64,000 bases of DNA from Otatea glauca (GCA_036346275.1 CM070730.1:5022309-5086308), one strand, 5' to 3'. Counted from the first letter of the stretch, positions 21,431-34,285 are shown. The notes: generated by a model from the sequence alone, not told the origin. Translations and numbers: made by a program.

Positions 21431-22724
21431 TACTACTAATTAACTTTCTTTCTCTAAAAAAACTACGTACTACTATATCGCCTTTACAAGATCAAAGTGA
21501 CCAAAGAGATGAGATCGCTCATCAACACGTCATGAATCGCGGCTCACAAAATCCAATTACTCTAGTGAACAGCTTGTCCATTGTTTATACTTTTGATGCA
21601 AGTTCCAGTAGCGTCCGTCCGTCGTGTGGACCTAAAATTATTCTGTTACTTCGTTTCAAAATGTAAAGTATATTGCCACGAAATATTTCAAAATATATTG
21701 TGCATATATGAATTTAATGATTTTTTTTCTGTTTTACACTCGTTTATATCTTTCATGTCTCTCCAGCATTCATGAGCGAACATTTACGACACACATTCTC
21801 TCTTTTCCTTGATATATTAGTTAATATCAGAGATATCATCCGGGGCGGTACTGGGGCACCCATAAAATTTTAAAAGGTACTACAAGATCGCTTCTCCAAT
21901 AGACTAAATTTTTTGACTGAATTGGTTTTAATTTTAGTGGTTTGGAATTTTGAAGGCCTTAGATTTATTTGTATCATACTTTTAGTAAATTTCAAATATA
22001 TGTATTAGATTTATGATCTTAAGAAATCATCGTACAAAACTATAGGGTTGTACATATGAAGTGTGCACCTAACATAAATTTTCTAATTCCGTCACTGGAT
22101 ATCACGATCATTGTATATCATTCTCTTAGTCCTATATTCTCCTTAAACCCTTGCTTGGCCAAGATATGCGTAGCTTATTAAACAGAAATGAAGGGGGCAG
22201 CAACCAAACCGATTTAATTAGAACCAAAGAAATATTACCTGCTAATACGTTTAGTATTTAGATTTCTCGAAAAAAAAACACATATCTACATTAATACACA
22301 CATGAAAAAAGATACGTACGGTCAAAAGGCATTTTGCCTGAATGTGTTAAAAAAAAGTGATTTGAGTTCTGTGTTAAAAAAAAAGTGATCTGAGCTCTTG
22401 CTTTCTCCCGTCCGGCAAAAATTCTCTTTCTTAATTTCTTCCCTCCCTCGATCGATCTACCTAATTTGATCTCCGCCTCCTTCGATCCGAAGTTTTAACC
22501 GTAGTATTTTTCACACAAAAAAGTTTGTACACGATTACGAAAAGTCTCTAGCTAGCAGTTGTAATTAGGGAGGCCAATGGCGTAATTATGAGCATTAATG
22601 CGATCGTGCTGTTCTTCTTTGTGTAGTGGAACAAGTTTTGTGTGCGGAAGGACCACGCCGGACTGCCGGCCGGTCGTGCAGGGGAGCTCCCAACAGACAG
22701 CACGCACAGCACAATAGCTGTAAG
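21431..22724. other. Intergenic, no supported gene
   Basis: AT-rich with small repeats such as a duplicated GTGATCTGAGCTC-like block at 22355-22405. No gene or element border recognised. Confidence 0.45.
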
Positions 22725-22726
22725 TA

Positions 22727-22963
22727 CTGCTCCATCCGTCTACGTTTATAAAAGGTTTTTCTTCTTGTCCCATGTATCAAAAAGATATTAAAAATAACTA
22801 TATTACCTCTAATTATTATAAACACGGTATTCAATGCATATACGTAGAAAATATGAAGTAAAGATAGATCACACTGATTTTACATTGGAATATGAAATAC
22901 GTCTTATATTTATGGACAAAACCATTCAAAAAAAATAAGGCTTATAAACTTGGACGGAGGGAG
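22727..22963. mobile_element. Stowaway-like MITE, 237 bp
   Basis: The right end is GGACGGAGGGAG followed by TA; the left end, preceded by TA, reads CTGCTCCATCCGTC. The Stowaway terminus CTCCCTCCGTC is intact on the right and altered by a small insertion on the left. The two arms pair over roughly 40 bases (TTTATAAAAGG / CTTATAAAC). A TA target fits Tc1/mariner-type MITEs. Confidence 0.85.
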
Positions 22964-23038
22964 TACTACATACAGCGCCGTAGTAGTATCTCGTTTTGTC
23001 TCTACTGTGGTCATGTAGTAAAAATGGCTAAATTATAG

Positions 23039-23257
23039 GGTGTCCTATATGGTAAAAGCTAGCACATAGTGAAAGGATGAAAGGAGACAAACAAGGACGT
23101 TGGATCGGTCTCGAATGGTCCAGATCCCCACGTGTTTAAGTAGAGATCTGGACCATTCGAGGGTGAGGATGTGAACCATTCGAGACCGATTCAATATCTC
23201 TGTTTGTCTACTTTCATCTTTTCATCATGTACTAGCTTTCATCATATACACTACCAG
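23039..23257. mobile_element. Foldback/MITE-like element, 219 bp
   Basis: Nearly the whole element is palindromic: the AAAGCTAG.ACAT.. arm, GATGAAA.GAGACAAAC and GGTCTCGAATGG recur inverted on the right half. Both sides are flanked by ATTATAG (23032-23038 and 23258-23264), with an eighth base differing. A 7-8 bp duplication would suit a hAT-type MITE. RNA from it would fold into a long hairpin. Confidence 0.72.
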
Positions 23258-23264
23258 ATTATAG

Positions 23265-24533
23265 ATATGAACTGATATATTGTTCACACTGTTGTGCCTT
23301 TGCAAAAAAAATGTTTTTCCCAGAACAGTGTATACGGTTTCACAAACTTCCACCTGTTCAACTACGTCTAACAAAAACACCCTTTCATTATTTAAGATCC
23401 AAAGGTTTGGGTTGGTATTTTAATTGAAGTCGATAAGATGGCTACCGTTTTAAAAGATGACATGATATAGTGGGGATGCTGTATTAGGAGCCAATTTTAA
23501 TGCGAGGGAGAAAGTAAGAGCATTTTATCGAAGATGCTACTTCTTTGGTTCCATTTTCACACTGAACGATATATTTTTTTTGCGAGGAAACTAAATGAAT
23601 ATTGTCCCTCCATCTTACAATATTCCTAGCTATCTATCATCCATCATGTAGGTGTAGATTAACTAAGGAGGTGCAAAATCGAGAAGAAGAAAAAAGTAGA
23701 TCTATTTACCCTGCAGTGGCTATTTTACCAATTAAAATTATCCGCATGCTGGAATTTGTGAGTTTTTTCTTGCGTAGAGGTGTGGATATCGAGTTAAGTT
23801 CTTATTTTTGTTGAGTTTTTTTTTAAAATTAACATAGTTTAATTTAATATTATTTTATTTATAGTTTAGAAGTATTTTTAGAATCAAGTTAACGAGTCGA
23901 GCTAGAGCAAAATCCAATTTCACTTAAAATTAACTCATTTCAATATTTAACGAAGAACGAGTGCAATTGAAGTAATTTTGAACCAAACCAGCAAGCCACA
24001 GTAACAATCTTTTTTTTTTCCACTGGTACTCGCAAAAGCGTCCAACGTCTCTTCGTGGCCTTCTTCATGTGTCGCAATTTTGGCTCCGCCCGATCGGCGG
24101 TGCCCCAGAATCGTTCTCGAACTAGCGGACGTCTGCGGATTAGCAAAACCTTCCAAGATCCGACGACATGGATCCATCTCTAAAGTCACCCGCGTATGCG
24201 TCGATATCTGCGTGTCCCGTCAAGGCATGGACGATGCTGATGACGACCATACATCTGGCCTTTGGCTTCTTCCGATCCGCCACTCGAGATCGGTCACGAC
24301 GGCGCGTACGTACGTCCGCGCGATCGATACTGCAGATCGATCGTCGGATCGGGACGGCCCAGGGGGGGAAGAAAGGGACTAGCCGCTGCGCGTGCATGCA
24401 CGCCGGCCGCGCATATGCGGTTGCTGATTAACCGTCGCTTTCTTCGCAAAGCTTACGAAGGCCATGCCTTATACAAAGGACGCTTAGTTAGATGCTTATA
24501 GAGAGAGAAATAATGCATATCATGACGCATCTA
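23265..24533. other. Intergenic, no supported gene
   Basis: A GC-rich part at about 24050-24420 has overlapping frames on both strands without a recognisable product. The remainder is AT-rich. Confidence 0.45.
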
Positions 24534-24538
24534 TTTAG

Positions 24539-24992
24539 TGTTAGACTTAGGGTTCAACTCATACATGAACTAGCCTAAATCATGATCACCAAACATAATG
24601 CGGAAATTAAAAGTCATTAGGTGAACTGACCCGGACATGAGGTAGAAGTCATTAGTGTTCTTGCCGGTTAATTGGTCCTGTTGTCGGTGAAGAGAACCAG
24701 AAGATGCGCGATGAGGAGGCAGGACACCAAGATCTACTCGGTGGTGGTGACCGTCTTCGTTAGCCTTAGCGCGAAAACTTCAGATCGGTGAAAGTGTCGG
24801 GGAAAAGCAAAGCTTGTGACGATTCCCTAATCAAAGAGTGACAGCTTCTCCCCTATTAATATCGCGTTAGCTAACGGGACCGAAACCAATTGTGGGTAGT
24901 TGCGCTCCCGATCAAAGCGCTCACGTCATTAAGGTGGGCCTAGCCCCTTAAATTTCGGCTCTGTTAGTTCAAGCCGTAGATCACAACCAACA
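24539..24992 (-). repeat. Left (3') LTR of the copia-type element
   Basis: 454 bp, TG...CA ends, preceded by TTTAG. Differs from its partner by about seven substitutions and a one-base indel. Confidence 0.93.
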
Positions 24993-25004
24993 TTCTCCCA
25001 CTTG
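24993..25004 (-). other. Polypurine tract of the copia-type element
   Basis: The - strand reads AGTGGGAGAA directly before the LTR, as expected for the plus-strand primer of a minus-oriented element. Confidence 0.75.
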
Positions 25005-25468
25005 ATCGAAGGCTAATTTCATATGTTCATACTTAACAGAACAACACACCAAGATAAAGTATTACAACGATTAATTTAGGCACCGCTGCAACCCCAGTAT
25101 CTATAGTGCATCATTCTATCTTGATAGGATAATTACTTATTCTTAACGGGAGTTGATTTTATACTTATGGTCCTTTTGTGCAGTTTGTTTTCATTTATCA
25201 TCATGTGCACATTAAAAAAGGAGTGAAAACAAACTTTGTAATTTCCAGAGTCTGAAGTTTTGAGATCTCAATTTATCCTAGAAGTATAGGCTGTCAATAA
25301 GTCTTATACCGGCACGAAATTTTGAGACAAACCTTTAATAGGGAATCATTAAACTAATCATAATGCATAAACATAATATTCAATTCTTATAGGCTGAACA
25401 TCAATAATTCGATTCTGGATTGCATCTTTCACAACGTCTTGTGTTTGGCAGCACAACTTGACATGTTG

Positions 25469-25904
25469 TTACTCGAAGCAAAATTGCACTCTTACATAAT
25501 AAATTCCGGAATAGAATCTTAAGCCAAAATAAATTTTTATTCTTAAACCACAACAGCCTATTGTGGATTTCTCATTATCTAATAGCCTTATGACATGCCA
25601 CAAAACTGCTTGCATCATTAATGATGCCTTAAGATATTGACTAGAGCCATTCCACAATATGGCTCTTTATGCAAGGTTGAAGATTTTGACTTGATGTGGA
25701 TTTCTTAGTATCAACACACCTTGCATAATCAGTGTCTGAATAACCCACAACTTTACGATTATCAGACTTCTTATATGTAAGCATGTAATCATTAGCACTT
25801 TGCCTATGATGCAAAGTTGTCTTTAGTAGTTTTCCAATGGTCCAGTCCTGAATTAATATTTGCCAAGTATCCCGGTAACAAATGTTAAATAAGGGCGAAT
25901 ACAA
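25469..25904 (-). pseudogene. Copia reverse transcriptase / RNase H remnant
   Basis: The - strand frame from 25904 carries VVGYSDTDYARC.DTKKSTS, the start of copia RNase H. The adjoining frame at 25657-25469 continues with degraded RNase H sequence. Stops and frameshifts break it throughout. No integrase or protease can be read confidently further right. Confidence 0.7.
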
Positions 25905-27639
25905 ACTTAAGTGTACATAATGTGTATGACAGTGGAACGTAAGATAAATATCTGTCGCCCTTAATAATCGGAGTAAACTCCCTTAATATTGGACTTATCT
26001 TGGTGAATCTTAATAGTCAAAACATGAGAGATATCACCAAGACAATCTTAGTTCCCAGAAGAGAAGGAAAATATTTAGGTCTTAAACATTAATGTCCCTA
26101 TTGCAGATAATCAACAAGACATCGTCTATATAAACAATTAAGTCCATATAAACATCTAAGAGGTTAAATTTTACTCCCACTGGTCTTAAGGTTAAAACTT
26201 AAGGTATCTTTATGTGAGGCTCGCATTGGTCATAAACTCTAGAATCAACTGGAGGTCAAACTTTTAGAGACAAAGATTGCTATTCTCTCGGACAATCGGC
26301 ATTAGAACATAAGCACGATTGCCGTCAAGTATAGTTTACCTTGCCTCAGAGCTCCCACTAAAATCAACATTTCTATAACCTAGTGGTTTACAAACTCAGT
26401 GGTACCCTTTAGTCTGGTTGGAATCTTGACAATATCCCACGTATATAAGTGTCTTAATTTTCCCAGAGTGTAAGATATTAATATTAATTATTTACATCTT
26501 TCCATCCATTAAACTTATTGACAAGGAGAGTATCTTTAATAGAGTAAGAAATTTGTTCATGAGGTTTATGTCTCACATAATGAAGCTTTTCTTTTCTCAA
26601 TGAGACGTTCCATTCTCCCCTTCGAAATGTGATACAAGCGTCAATGCCACAATTTCGACGATCTCTCATAAATATTTCACTTTTCATGAAGCCAATAGAG
26701 TTAGCAACATACTTAATACTCCTCAAATAATTTATAAGAGTGTAAGCAAATTATTTTTCATAATAGGAACATAAATTACATTATTAGGATGGAGGGTGAA
26801 AACATAATTTAGTACTGATAGAAAATTTCAACACCTTCAACATTAGCCTCCTATTAATTCTCTAAGGCTTCGCTTTAAAACTTTCATAGTCTTGAAATAG
26901 TGTTGGCAGCATAAATATAGTTTTCTATCTTAGTATTTATCCAACTTTCTTTATGAATGCACACATTCATGGGCACAATCATAGTTCACTTCTCATTCTT
27001 CATTATTGTTGTTACATTCTTTATGAATGACGTAATGAAGTGAATTAGAAAGGCTCCAATAACTTTCATATCCTAGCTCATTAACTTTGAGAACTCTTAT
27101 GATCAGTATACTGGCAAGAACTTTTGAGGAGTTTCATAATGCTTTTCCATTATTACCAGATAGTCATAATTTAACTAGATGATTGCTCCTCTAGATCCTA
27201 AATTTTATGATCAAAAGGGACATTTGCTTAAATTGCTCCCACTAGTCATCAGAATATTGAATTATTATCAATGTCTAAATTATTAGATGCTTCTTCTAAT
27301 GGGAGCCAATTATCAACATTATGTTTGTATGCGTAATCAATAACCTCAAGAATAATATGCTAATAAATTACTCTGTTTCTTATTAGGGTACTAGAAACAG
27401 CCGAAGAACTTATGGCTAAATTGATAATAGGGATATAACACTGATCATTACTTAATATCCACAAAAATGAATGATTATCTGTCATGAAATTAACCCTACG
27501 CTGATCAGGTTAATAACATGCTAATGACAAAGCTTAACAATTTTAATTCGCTTCACCATTAGGTAAAACGAAGAAGAGCTTAACTTGAGGAAAGAATCAG
27601 CAGTCCATCTTCGCATCACCTTTTGGCAGAAAACGAAGA

Positions 27640-28720
27640 ATAACTGGATTCGCTAATGGGGATGGCAAATGATCACAAACAACGTTGGTCAGTATGTAAC
27701 CATGAGCCATAAAACGTAATTCTTAAATCAACATGAAATCTCTAACCAAAACTTCTCATTGGTTCCATTTTGATTAGAGAAGCTATGGGAATGACACATG
27801 ACTATAATCAACTTTGGTCAGAATATAACCGTGTGTCACAACATAATCCCAAAACATGACTTCAGTTCCAAACCGTATCACCTTTGAATATATAACGGAA
27901 AATAACTTAATCTATGGGAATGGTACACAATCGCAAACAACTTTGGTCAGAATGCAATTATGGCCACAACATATTCCAAAACTTCATTAAATCTCTAACT
28001 AAGACTTCTCGTTGGTTCTATCTTAATTAGAAATATCTTAATTATAATGTAGTCTTTATCATATAAATGCTTGAAAAGACTCAATAACTTAATTAACATG
28101 AGAACTAATTAAATATCACATGACCCATAAAAGATGTTGGTCAGTATATAGTCATGAAGCATTTAATTAATCATAATCACATTGCCTCAAAGCAGAATAC
28201 ATTAATAAGAGACAAAATTAATCACATGATCAAAAATTACTAAGCATTAGACACCAAGTACTTATTTGCGAAAGCGTAAACAATTAATGATTAATGAGCA
28301 GTAAATTAAAAGCTAATTGAAAATAAGGGAAAAACTTAAGCTCATAATTTAGGGCATAAGAAATTGTAACATATGTGGAAATATAAACAACTCAGGTAGA
28401 AACATAATACTTAACTAATCCCATCTTAGCTTATTCCCGGAATGCACTAAAGCGTTATTTGTGGCCTATCTGAGAAAACATCCATAAATCAGCTTAAACT
28501 TATGCCCAAAGATGGGCTCATAAATAATGCATGGCTTAGGATCTAAAACATTTCATTGATGGGCAATAAATTTGACAATTCATGATTATAAACAACTTTG
28601 GTCGAAATACAACCATGAAAAGTCAACACTTAAGTATATTAATGTCTAAAACTTGGTTATAGTCCCAAATCAAAATTTTTCGTTGATTCTATTTTGATTT
28701 GAGACAAACTTAATCATAAT
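27640..28720. repeat. Imperfect repeats inside the copia-type element
   Basis: A module containing AACTTTGGTCAGAATATAACC, usually followed by ATG, recurs near 27685, 27812, 27938, 28133 and 28590. A second phrase near TTCTC.TTGGTTC recurs with it. Spacing is irregular (125-450 bases). This looks like non-coding filler in a non-autonomous element. Confidence 0.65.
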
Positions 28721-29099
28721 AGGCCAGGAAATATTAACTAAATTTGTGCATTCCTCAATTATCATAATTGCATCACTTAGGACAACTAAACATTAACCAA
28801 AAGATGTATAAATGATGCATTATTACTGGGCAATTGACACTAATTATTGTAGTGCATAAAGAGGAATAAAATTAATCATAAGAAAATGCACTAAAATTAA
28901 TTAAATCCCAAAACTTAACTTCGGCCTTGCTCAGCTTGGCCCAAAAATATGCGGCCCAGAAAATTAATCATAAAAATTAAACAGAGTATTAATGCCCAGG
29001 AAACAAATAATTAGCAATGCTTATTGCTGAAATTAAAGACTGAATAAAACAAATTGAGATGGGCTAAAAATAACACTCACAAATATCAGAACAAATCAA

Positions 29100-29590
29100 T
29101 AAAACCCGGCCCAAAACAAAACGGGCCAGCCAACAGACGGCAGCCCACCGCGCAACCCACGCACAACCGCAGCCCAGCGATGAGGCGCTCGGCCACACTC
29201 GCTTGCGCACGCCCGCACGCGATCTCAGCCGTCGATCCAAGCGGATGACTGAGATGGTCCCGAGACGAAGCAAAACGGCGACGGCTCCGAAACCCTAACC
29301 CTAAACTCATTCTCCGCCCGAAAAAAAACCGCTGCGACGACTGAGCGAACGACGGCTACAGCGAGGCGGCGCGACGGCGCGCACACGCGCAGCGAGTTGA
29401 TGCCGCTCACGGATCCGACGAGGGGGAGACCGGCCGTCGCGGCCAAGAGCGAAGCTAAGGCCCGCGGGAGATGACAAAGAGCGCGGAGTGGCGGGAGGAT
29501 GGCGGTGCGCACGGCACAGTCGACAGCGACCACGGCATCGGCGTCGGCGACCAGAACAACGACAATGAGGACCAGCCGAGGTAAAACCCG
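29100..29590. other. GC-rich block near the 5' LTR of the copia-type element
   Basis: About 500 bp of GC-rich DNA stands out from the AT-rich interior. Overlapping open frames exist on the - strand (29533-29225 and 29310-29086) without a known domain. Position between primer site and pol suggests a leader or a captured host fragment. A CCCTAACCCTAA motif occurs at 29292-29303. Confidence 0.5.
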
Positions 29591-29793
29591 AAGCCCCTCC
29601 TTAGATCATTAGGTTTTCTTGATTCGATTTGGGATTTTGGGAACTAGGGTTTCAAGATGGGTTCGGATTTGCTCTTATCCCCTCCTTAATGCTAACCGAG
29701 CCAAAAGAACTACGAACCGACCCTTAACCGATGAACACAAGGCCAAAACCGAGACTAATCCGGGCTTAAAAGGATCAAGATTAGACTAGCACT

Positions 29794-29806
29794 GCTCTGA
29801 TACCAA
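29794..29806 (-). other. Primer-binding site (initiator Met tRNA)
   Basis: The - strand reads TGGTATCAGAGC starting two bases after the LTR end. This is the classical complement of plant initiator Met tRNA used by copia elements. Confidence 0.9.
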
Positions 29807-29807
29807 A

Positions 29808-30260
29808 TGTTAGACTTAGGGTTCAACTGATACATGAACTAGCCTAAATATGATCACCAAACATAATGCGGAAATTAAAAGTCATTAGGTGAACTGACCC
29901 GGACATAAGGTAGAAGTCATTAGTGTTCTTGCCGGTTAATTGGTCCTGTTGTCGGTGAAGAGAACCAGAAGATGCGCGATGAGGAGGTAGGACACCAAGA
30001 TCTACTCGGTGGTGGTGACCGTCTTCGTTAGCCTTAGCGCGAAAACTTCAGATCGGTGAAAGTGTCGGGGAAAAGCAAAGCTTATGACGATTCCCTAATC
30101 AAAGAGTGACAGCTTCTCCCCTATTAATATCGCGTTAGCTAACGGAACCGAAACCAATTGTGGGTAGTTGCGCTCCCGATCAAAGCGCTCACATCATTAA
30201 GGTGGGCCTAACCCCTTAAATTTCGGCTCTGTTAGTTCAAGCCGTAGATCACAACCAACA
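29808..30260 (-). repeat. Right (5') LTR of the copia-type element
   Basis: 453 bp, TG...CA ends, followed by TTTAG. Most differences from the left LTR are A where the left has G, or T where it has C. Confidence 0.93.
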
Positions 30261-30265
30261 TTTAG

Positions 30266-32227
30266 AAGTCTAATTCTCTAACGTAAACAATTATTTTACA
30301 GATGTTTAATTAATTTAAGAAAGTTAAGAGCTCATTTAAGCGTTTACACACGCTTCAACGCTGCTTGTGCACTTTAATGTTGTTCAGACTTCAGACCAAT
30401 CAATCCAACTAATTCACCATCTTTTCCAGGTACAAACCGCGCGCCCACCTGATGACCTGAAGCGTCCGTGTATGCGGAAGAATAGCTCAAAGCCCGGCCT
30501 CCTATCCGAACAGTGCAGCAGACGCATTGCATGCAAATTCTGTACACGGTGTCAAGGTCAAAAAGTCGTTCCGTCTCCAAGCGCCTGGTACAAGCATCGC
30601 ATTGTACATAGCCTAATTTCGTTCAGCTGCATTGTAATCGCAGTCGCCGCCTCCCCAAACTTGTTGCAGGACGTATGGAAAATTCTGCCGTGTTTCCAAC
30701 CTTGCAATTCTCTAGGAATTTTACACAAAATGTGGAACATCCACCATCGATAAGTATGGGGCCCTCCTGTGAGACACATACATGAATTTCGCCATGTTTG
30801 GAACCTCGGTGTTCTCAATAAATTTTAGGGGAAAGGAAACATCCACTCGCACTAAATATGGGATCTTTCACGAAAATCCTGTGTGAATCCCCTGTATTCC
30901 AAGGAAAACCATTTCTTTTTCCTTTTAAAAAATCATTCCCCACTGAGAGTTTTAAAAACCAAAATATTCAGAAAATTTCGTCCAATGCATTTGAATTAAA
31001 ATTTGGGAACCACCTCTTTGTGGGGTGAAGTTATGGGTGTATGACTTCACTCATCAAGGTTCAAATTCTGGTGTCCACTTTTTTGCAAATGTGAGTGTGC
31101 TTTCAGCAAAAATTTTGTGATGTCACGAATATTATCGGTCTCCGTCTTTTTAGGTGTGTGCTAAGGGAGCGCCCTTGTGTGTGGTATTCATGCGTAAAGA
31201 TGTGTGTGTTTTCATCTAATTAAAATAAAATAAAATTTGAATTTTTAAGGTAAAACGAAAAAAAGAAAAAAAATATTTTGGAAAACTCGAACAAAGGACC
31301 AACGCCAACAAACAGACGATGCTTTACTACCTGGCGCCTGGCCGCAAGCAGGCTTTTCATTTGGCTATGACTGAATTCATTCATGAAATTAGATAATTTT
31401 GACTTTCCTTACTCGGTTTGATATTTTATTGGGCCCACCAATGACACCACCGATAACACCAGTAACTGCCGGTTTTCGGCGAAATTATGGCTATATTTTT
31501 CTTGCTGTAGGATTAAAGATAACCGACTAACGAAAGGTGAATAGCAGGTTTTCAAAATCTTTTGGTTAAAACTCAATTTTTTAGCAAGTGTGGACTAAAA
31601 TTCCTTTTTATGCAAATTCAAGGCCTAACTATTCTATATCTCACCCAACAACCAAAATCTAATCAAGTTCTACAAGCCTAGGGTGACAAGCAACCAAAAT
31701 AATCTCGAAAATTATAAACGCAGCTCTTTCTTATTCTGAATAGATGAACTGTAACCTTCACGTCACTATCGAACTTCTTCACAACCTTCTTTAAGAGACC
31801 ACTAATTCTTACACCTCCAACCTGTCTAGGATTCAACAACCATCAAGATCTGCAGCGAGGGCGCCGTGAGCCACGTCCGATGCCGGCGCCGCCACGCTTC
31901 CTTGCCCCAGATCTGAGAGGTACTTGACATTTATTTGTCAGACGTACTGAATATTAAGATGAACTGGGCCTTGTACTTTCCAGATCTCATTTAGTAAGTG
32001 GTACACGCAGCTTAGATATGCACAGCCCATCACTAGATCCTACGTACGTTCGTGCAATACTTTGCTTGCAGAAACAGTAGTTTCCCCCGGAAAAAAGGGT
32101 GATTTTTTTTCCCGAAATAAAACAAAGAAACGAGTGTCATCATCAACACAAGGCTCCAGAGCCGAATTCGTGAATAATCCTATCGATAAAATTGCACAAC
32201 ACACCGCCTGGATATATATCATATACC
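30266..32227. other. Intergenic, no supported gene
   Basis: A coding-looking - strand stretch at 30580-30374 (ending VPGKDGELVGLIGL) has no family I recognise and no visible partner exons. The rest is AT-rich with A- or T-runs. No element borders found. Confidence 0.45.
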
Positions 32228-32937
32228 TGAGTTTCATTTTGCACTAGATTTATTGAATATTTTCACTTTGCACCCGTTCTATTAAAGATTTGTTGCAGAA
32301 AACACCACCATTTGACACACGGTTACTCCCTAAACATGTCAATGACGAAGGTAAATTTGGCCTCCAATGGATCCCACATATAAGTGAGATAGTCACATCT
32401 CTCTCCCCAGCCTCTCTCAAGTCTCCTCACGGCTCTCCCTATGGCGGGCACCGGGTGAAACTGCAAAGATAGGCGTCAATGCTAGCGAATGGCAGGAGAT
32501 CTTGGCACGAGGAGGTGATGCTGGTAGATGGCATTGGATCTTGATGTCGAGGAGGAAGCCATATCAGAGAGGATAATGTCCTCGGGGAGGTGGCACGGAG
32601 AGTGGCGGCGCCATAGAAGGTCGAACGACGGTGCAATCAACAGACGCCAGCGAGTAGTGGAACCGAGGGGGAAGGTTGCCGATGTGATCCTAAGCATGTG
32701 CAGCGCTGCCGCTAGCCTCCCCACCGGAGAGAGATTGGTGTGAGAGAGAGGGAGAAGAAAGGGATGACGTGTGGACCATTTAGGATCTAATTTAACCCTT
32801 TTCACTTCCATGTGAGGTCCACTTGCAATATTTCATTATGAGCTACAAGGTGTAACGGAACATGGTGTTTTCGGTCACAAATTTCGGTTAAACCTCGTGT
32901 AAAGTTACTTGATGCAAAGTGCAATTTACTCTAAATA
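32228..32937. mobile_element. Inverted-repeat element with GC-rich interior, probable MULE derivative
   Basis: The left part reads GAGTTTCATTTTGCAC, then ACTTTGCACCC and AGAAAACACCA. The inverse of the right part reads GAGTAAATTGCACTTTGCA, then GAAAACACCATG, in the same order. Between them is a GC-rich block (32460-32760) with overlapping frames but no known domain. I found no target duplication, so exact borders and superfamily are uncertain. Confidence 0.45.
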
Positions 32938-33787
32938 ATATCAAATTATCGCTCCTATAAAATGAATTGTCATGTGACCCCTGCTTATTGCATAAATTAT
33001 ACATCTTTGCCATCAGTTTCAAACTTCCGTTCAGCACTTAAGAGGCAAGATTGAACTATGCCAAGCTCGTAAAGCAGCATCCACGTCTAGCTTACCTCAA
33101 GAAGCAGCTATCCATATAATAAATACACTAAGTAGAAAATATACCAAAATATGATACTATCATTTAGGCATCATTTGAAACACATGAATTTTTCCTGAAT
33201 TATATAAAAATTGAATTGTTTGCTGTAAACATCGTCCAAGATTTATATAAAATTCCTGCGTTCCAAATTTACCCTCAATATATTTTTTTACGAGAACCCC
33301 CGGTGTGTTCACCACCATTGAGTTCATTAACTCTGAGTTGGCCTTTGTTGGTTTTTTTGCTCCACGTCGTACGTAAGACCAATCTCTGCTTCATTCTCCC
33401 TTTAATATAACCAGCAGACTTACCCATGTAACTACGCGACTAGATATAATTGTGTTTGATATACAACAATACTTCTAACGATTGAAATACAATTATATTT
33501 GTTATATAACTCTATTTATATATTATTAATCTGCACCATTAGAATCTGGTCCCACCAAAATTAGTGGTGGAGATCTTTTCTTTGATATATAACTCTACTT
33601 CTAATGATTGAAATACAATTGTATTTGTTATATATAATTAATCTACACCATGATAATCTGGCTTCACCAAAATAAGTGGTGGAGATCATTCTCTTTTTCT
33701 TTCGATTAATGTGAGAATTTCTAGAATTTAGAATTATTGTGGGATTTTCCTACCTTTAAAACGAATGAGGTGCCTTAAATATCACCA

Positions 33788-33788
<1 letters not shown>
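32938..33788. other. Intergenic, with a local duplication
   Basis: A block of about 130 bp containing GAAATACAATT.TATTTGTTATAT and AA.TGGTGGAGATC occurs twice (about 33480-33575 and 33590-33690). No gene seen. Confidence 0.5.
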
Positions 33789-33854
<66 letters not shown>

Positions 33855-34216
33855 GTCTTTTCAGACTCTGAGAACATACTCCCACCTCTAATATACCACT
33901 TAAATGAACACTTTATACTCTTTTATCACTTTCGGTGCTCCAATAATAATTCTAAAATACTCCAATGCAACATAGTTGAAAAAAATTCATCAGACCCTTT
34001 ATTTTTTTGCTACTACCCTTTTCCATATGTAAAAGGAATATATAAATAAATTATGCTATAAAGGGTGGACTTTAATGAATTTTTTCGTGGAACTCACTTT
34101 GGAGTATCTTATAATCGGTATTAGAGTATACTCGAAAGGATAAAAAGGTATAACAACATCATTTAAACGGTATATTAGAGGTGGGAGTATATACACCCAG
34201 AGTATGGAATCATTTT

Positions 34217-34283
<67 letters not shown>
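33789..34283. mobile_element. Micron-like element between two (TA)n tracts
   Basis: A 367-bp core (33852-34218) lies between (TA)n runs at about 33789-33851 and 34219-34283. The core ends are inverted repeats: TACTCCCACCTCTAATATACC near 33880 returns inverted near 34170, and TATACTCTTTTATCACTTTCG returns inverted near 34135. Rice Micron elements are known for sitting inside (TA)n microsatellites. No target duplication can be read because the flanks are all TA. Confidence 0.7.

Positions 34284-34285
<2 letters not shown>

Larger units (their letters stand above)
24539..30260 (-). mobile_element. Copia-type LTR retrotransposon, 5.72 kb, non-autonomous
   Basis: LTRs of 454 and 453 bp (24539-24992, 29808-30260) begin TGTTAGAC and end CAACCAACA as written. 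TTTAG duplications flank them at 24534-24538 and 30261-30265. Next to the right LTR, the - strand reads TTTGGTATCAGAGC, the initiator-Met-tRNA primer site, so transcription runs right to left. A purine tract, AAGTGGGAGAA, lies next to the left LTR. The interior has no full gag-pol. Only a copia reverse-transcriptase/RNase H remnant survives near 25904-25470 (VVGYSDTDYARCVDTKKSTS). Seven substitutions and one indel separate the LTRs by eye, so the insertion is fairly young although the coding part is dead. Confidence 0.92.
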
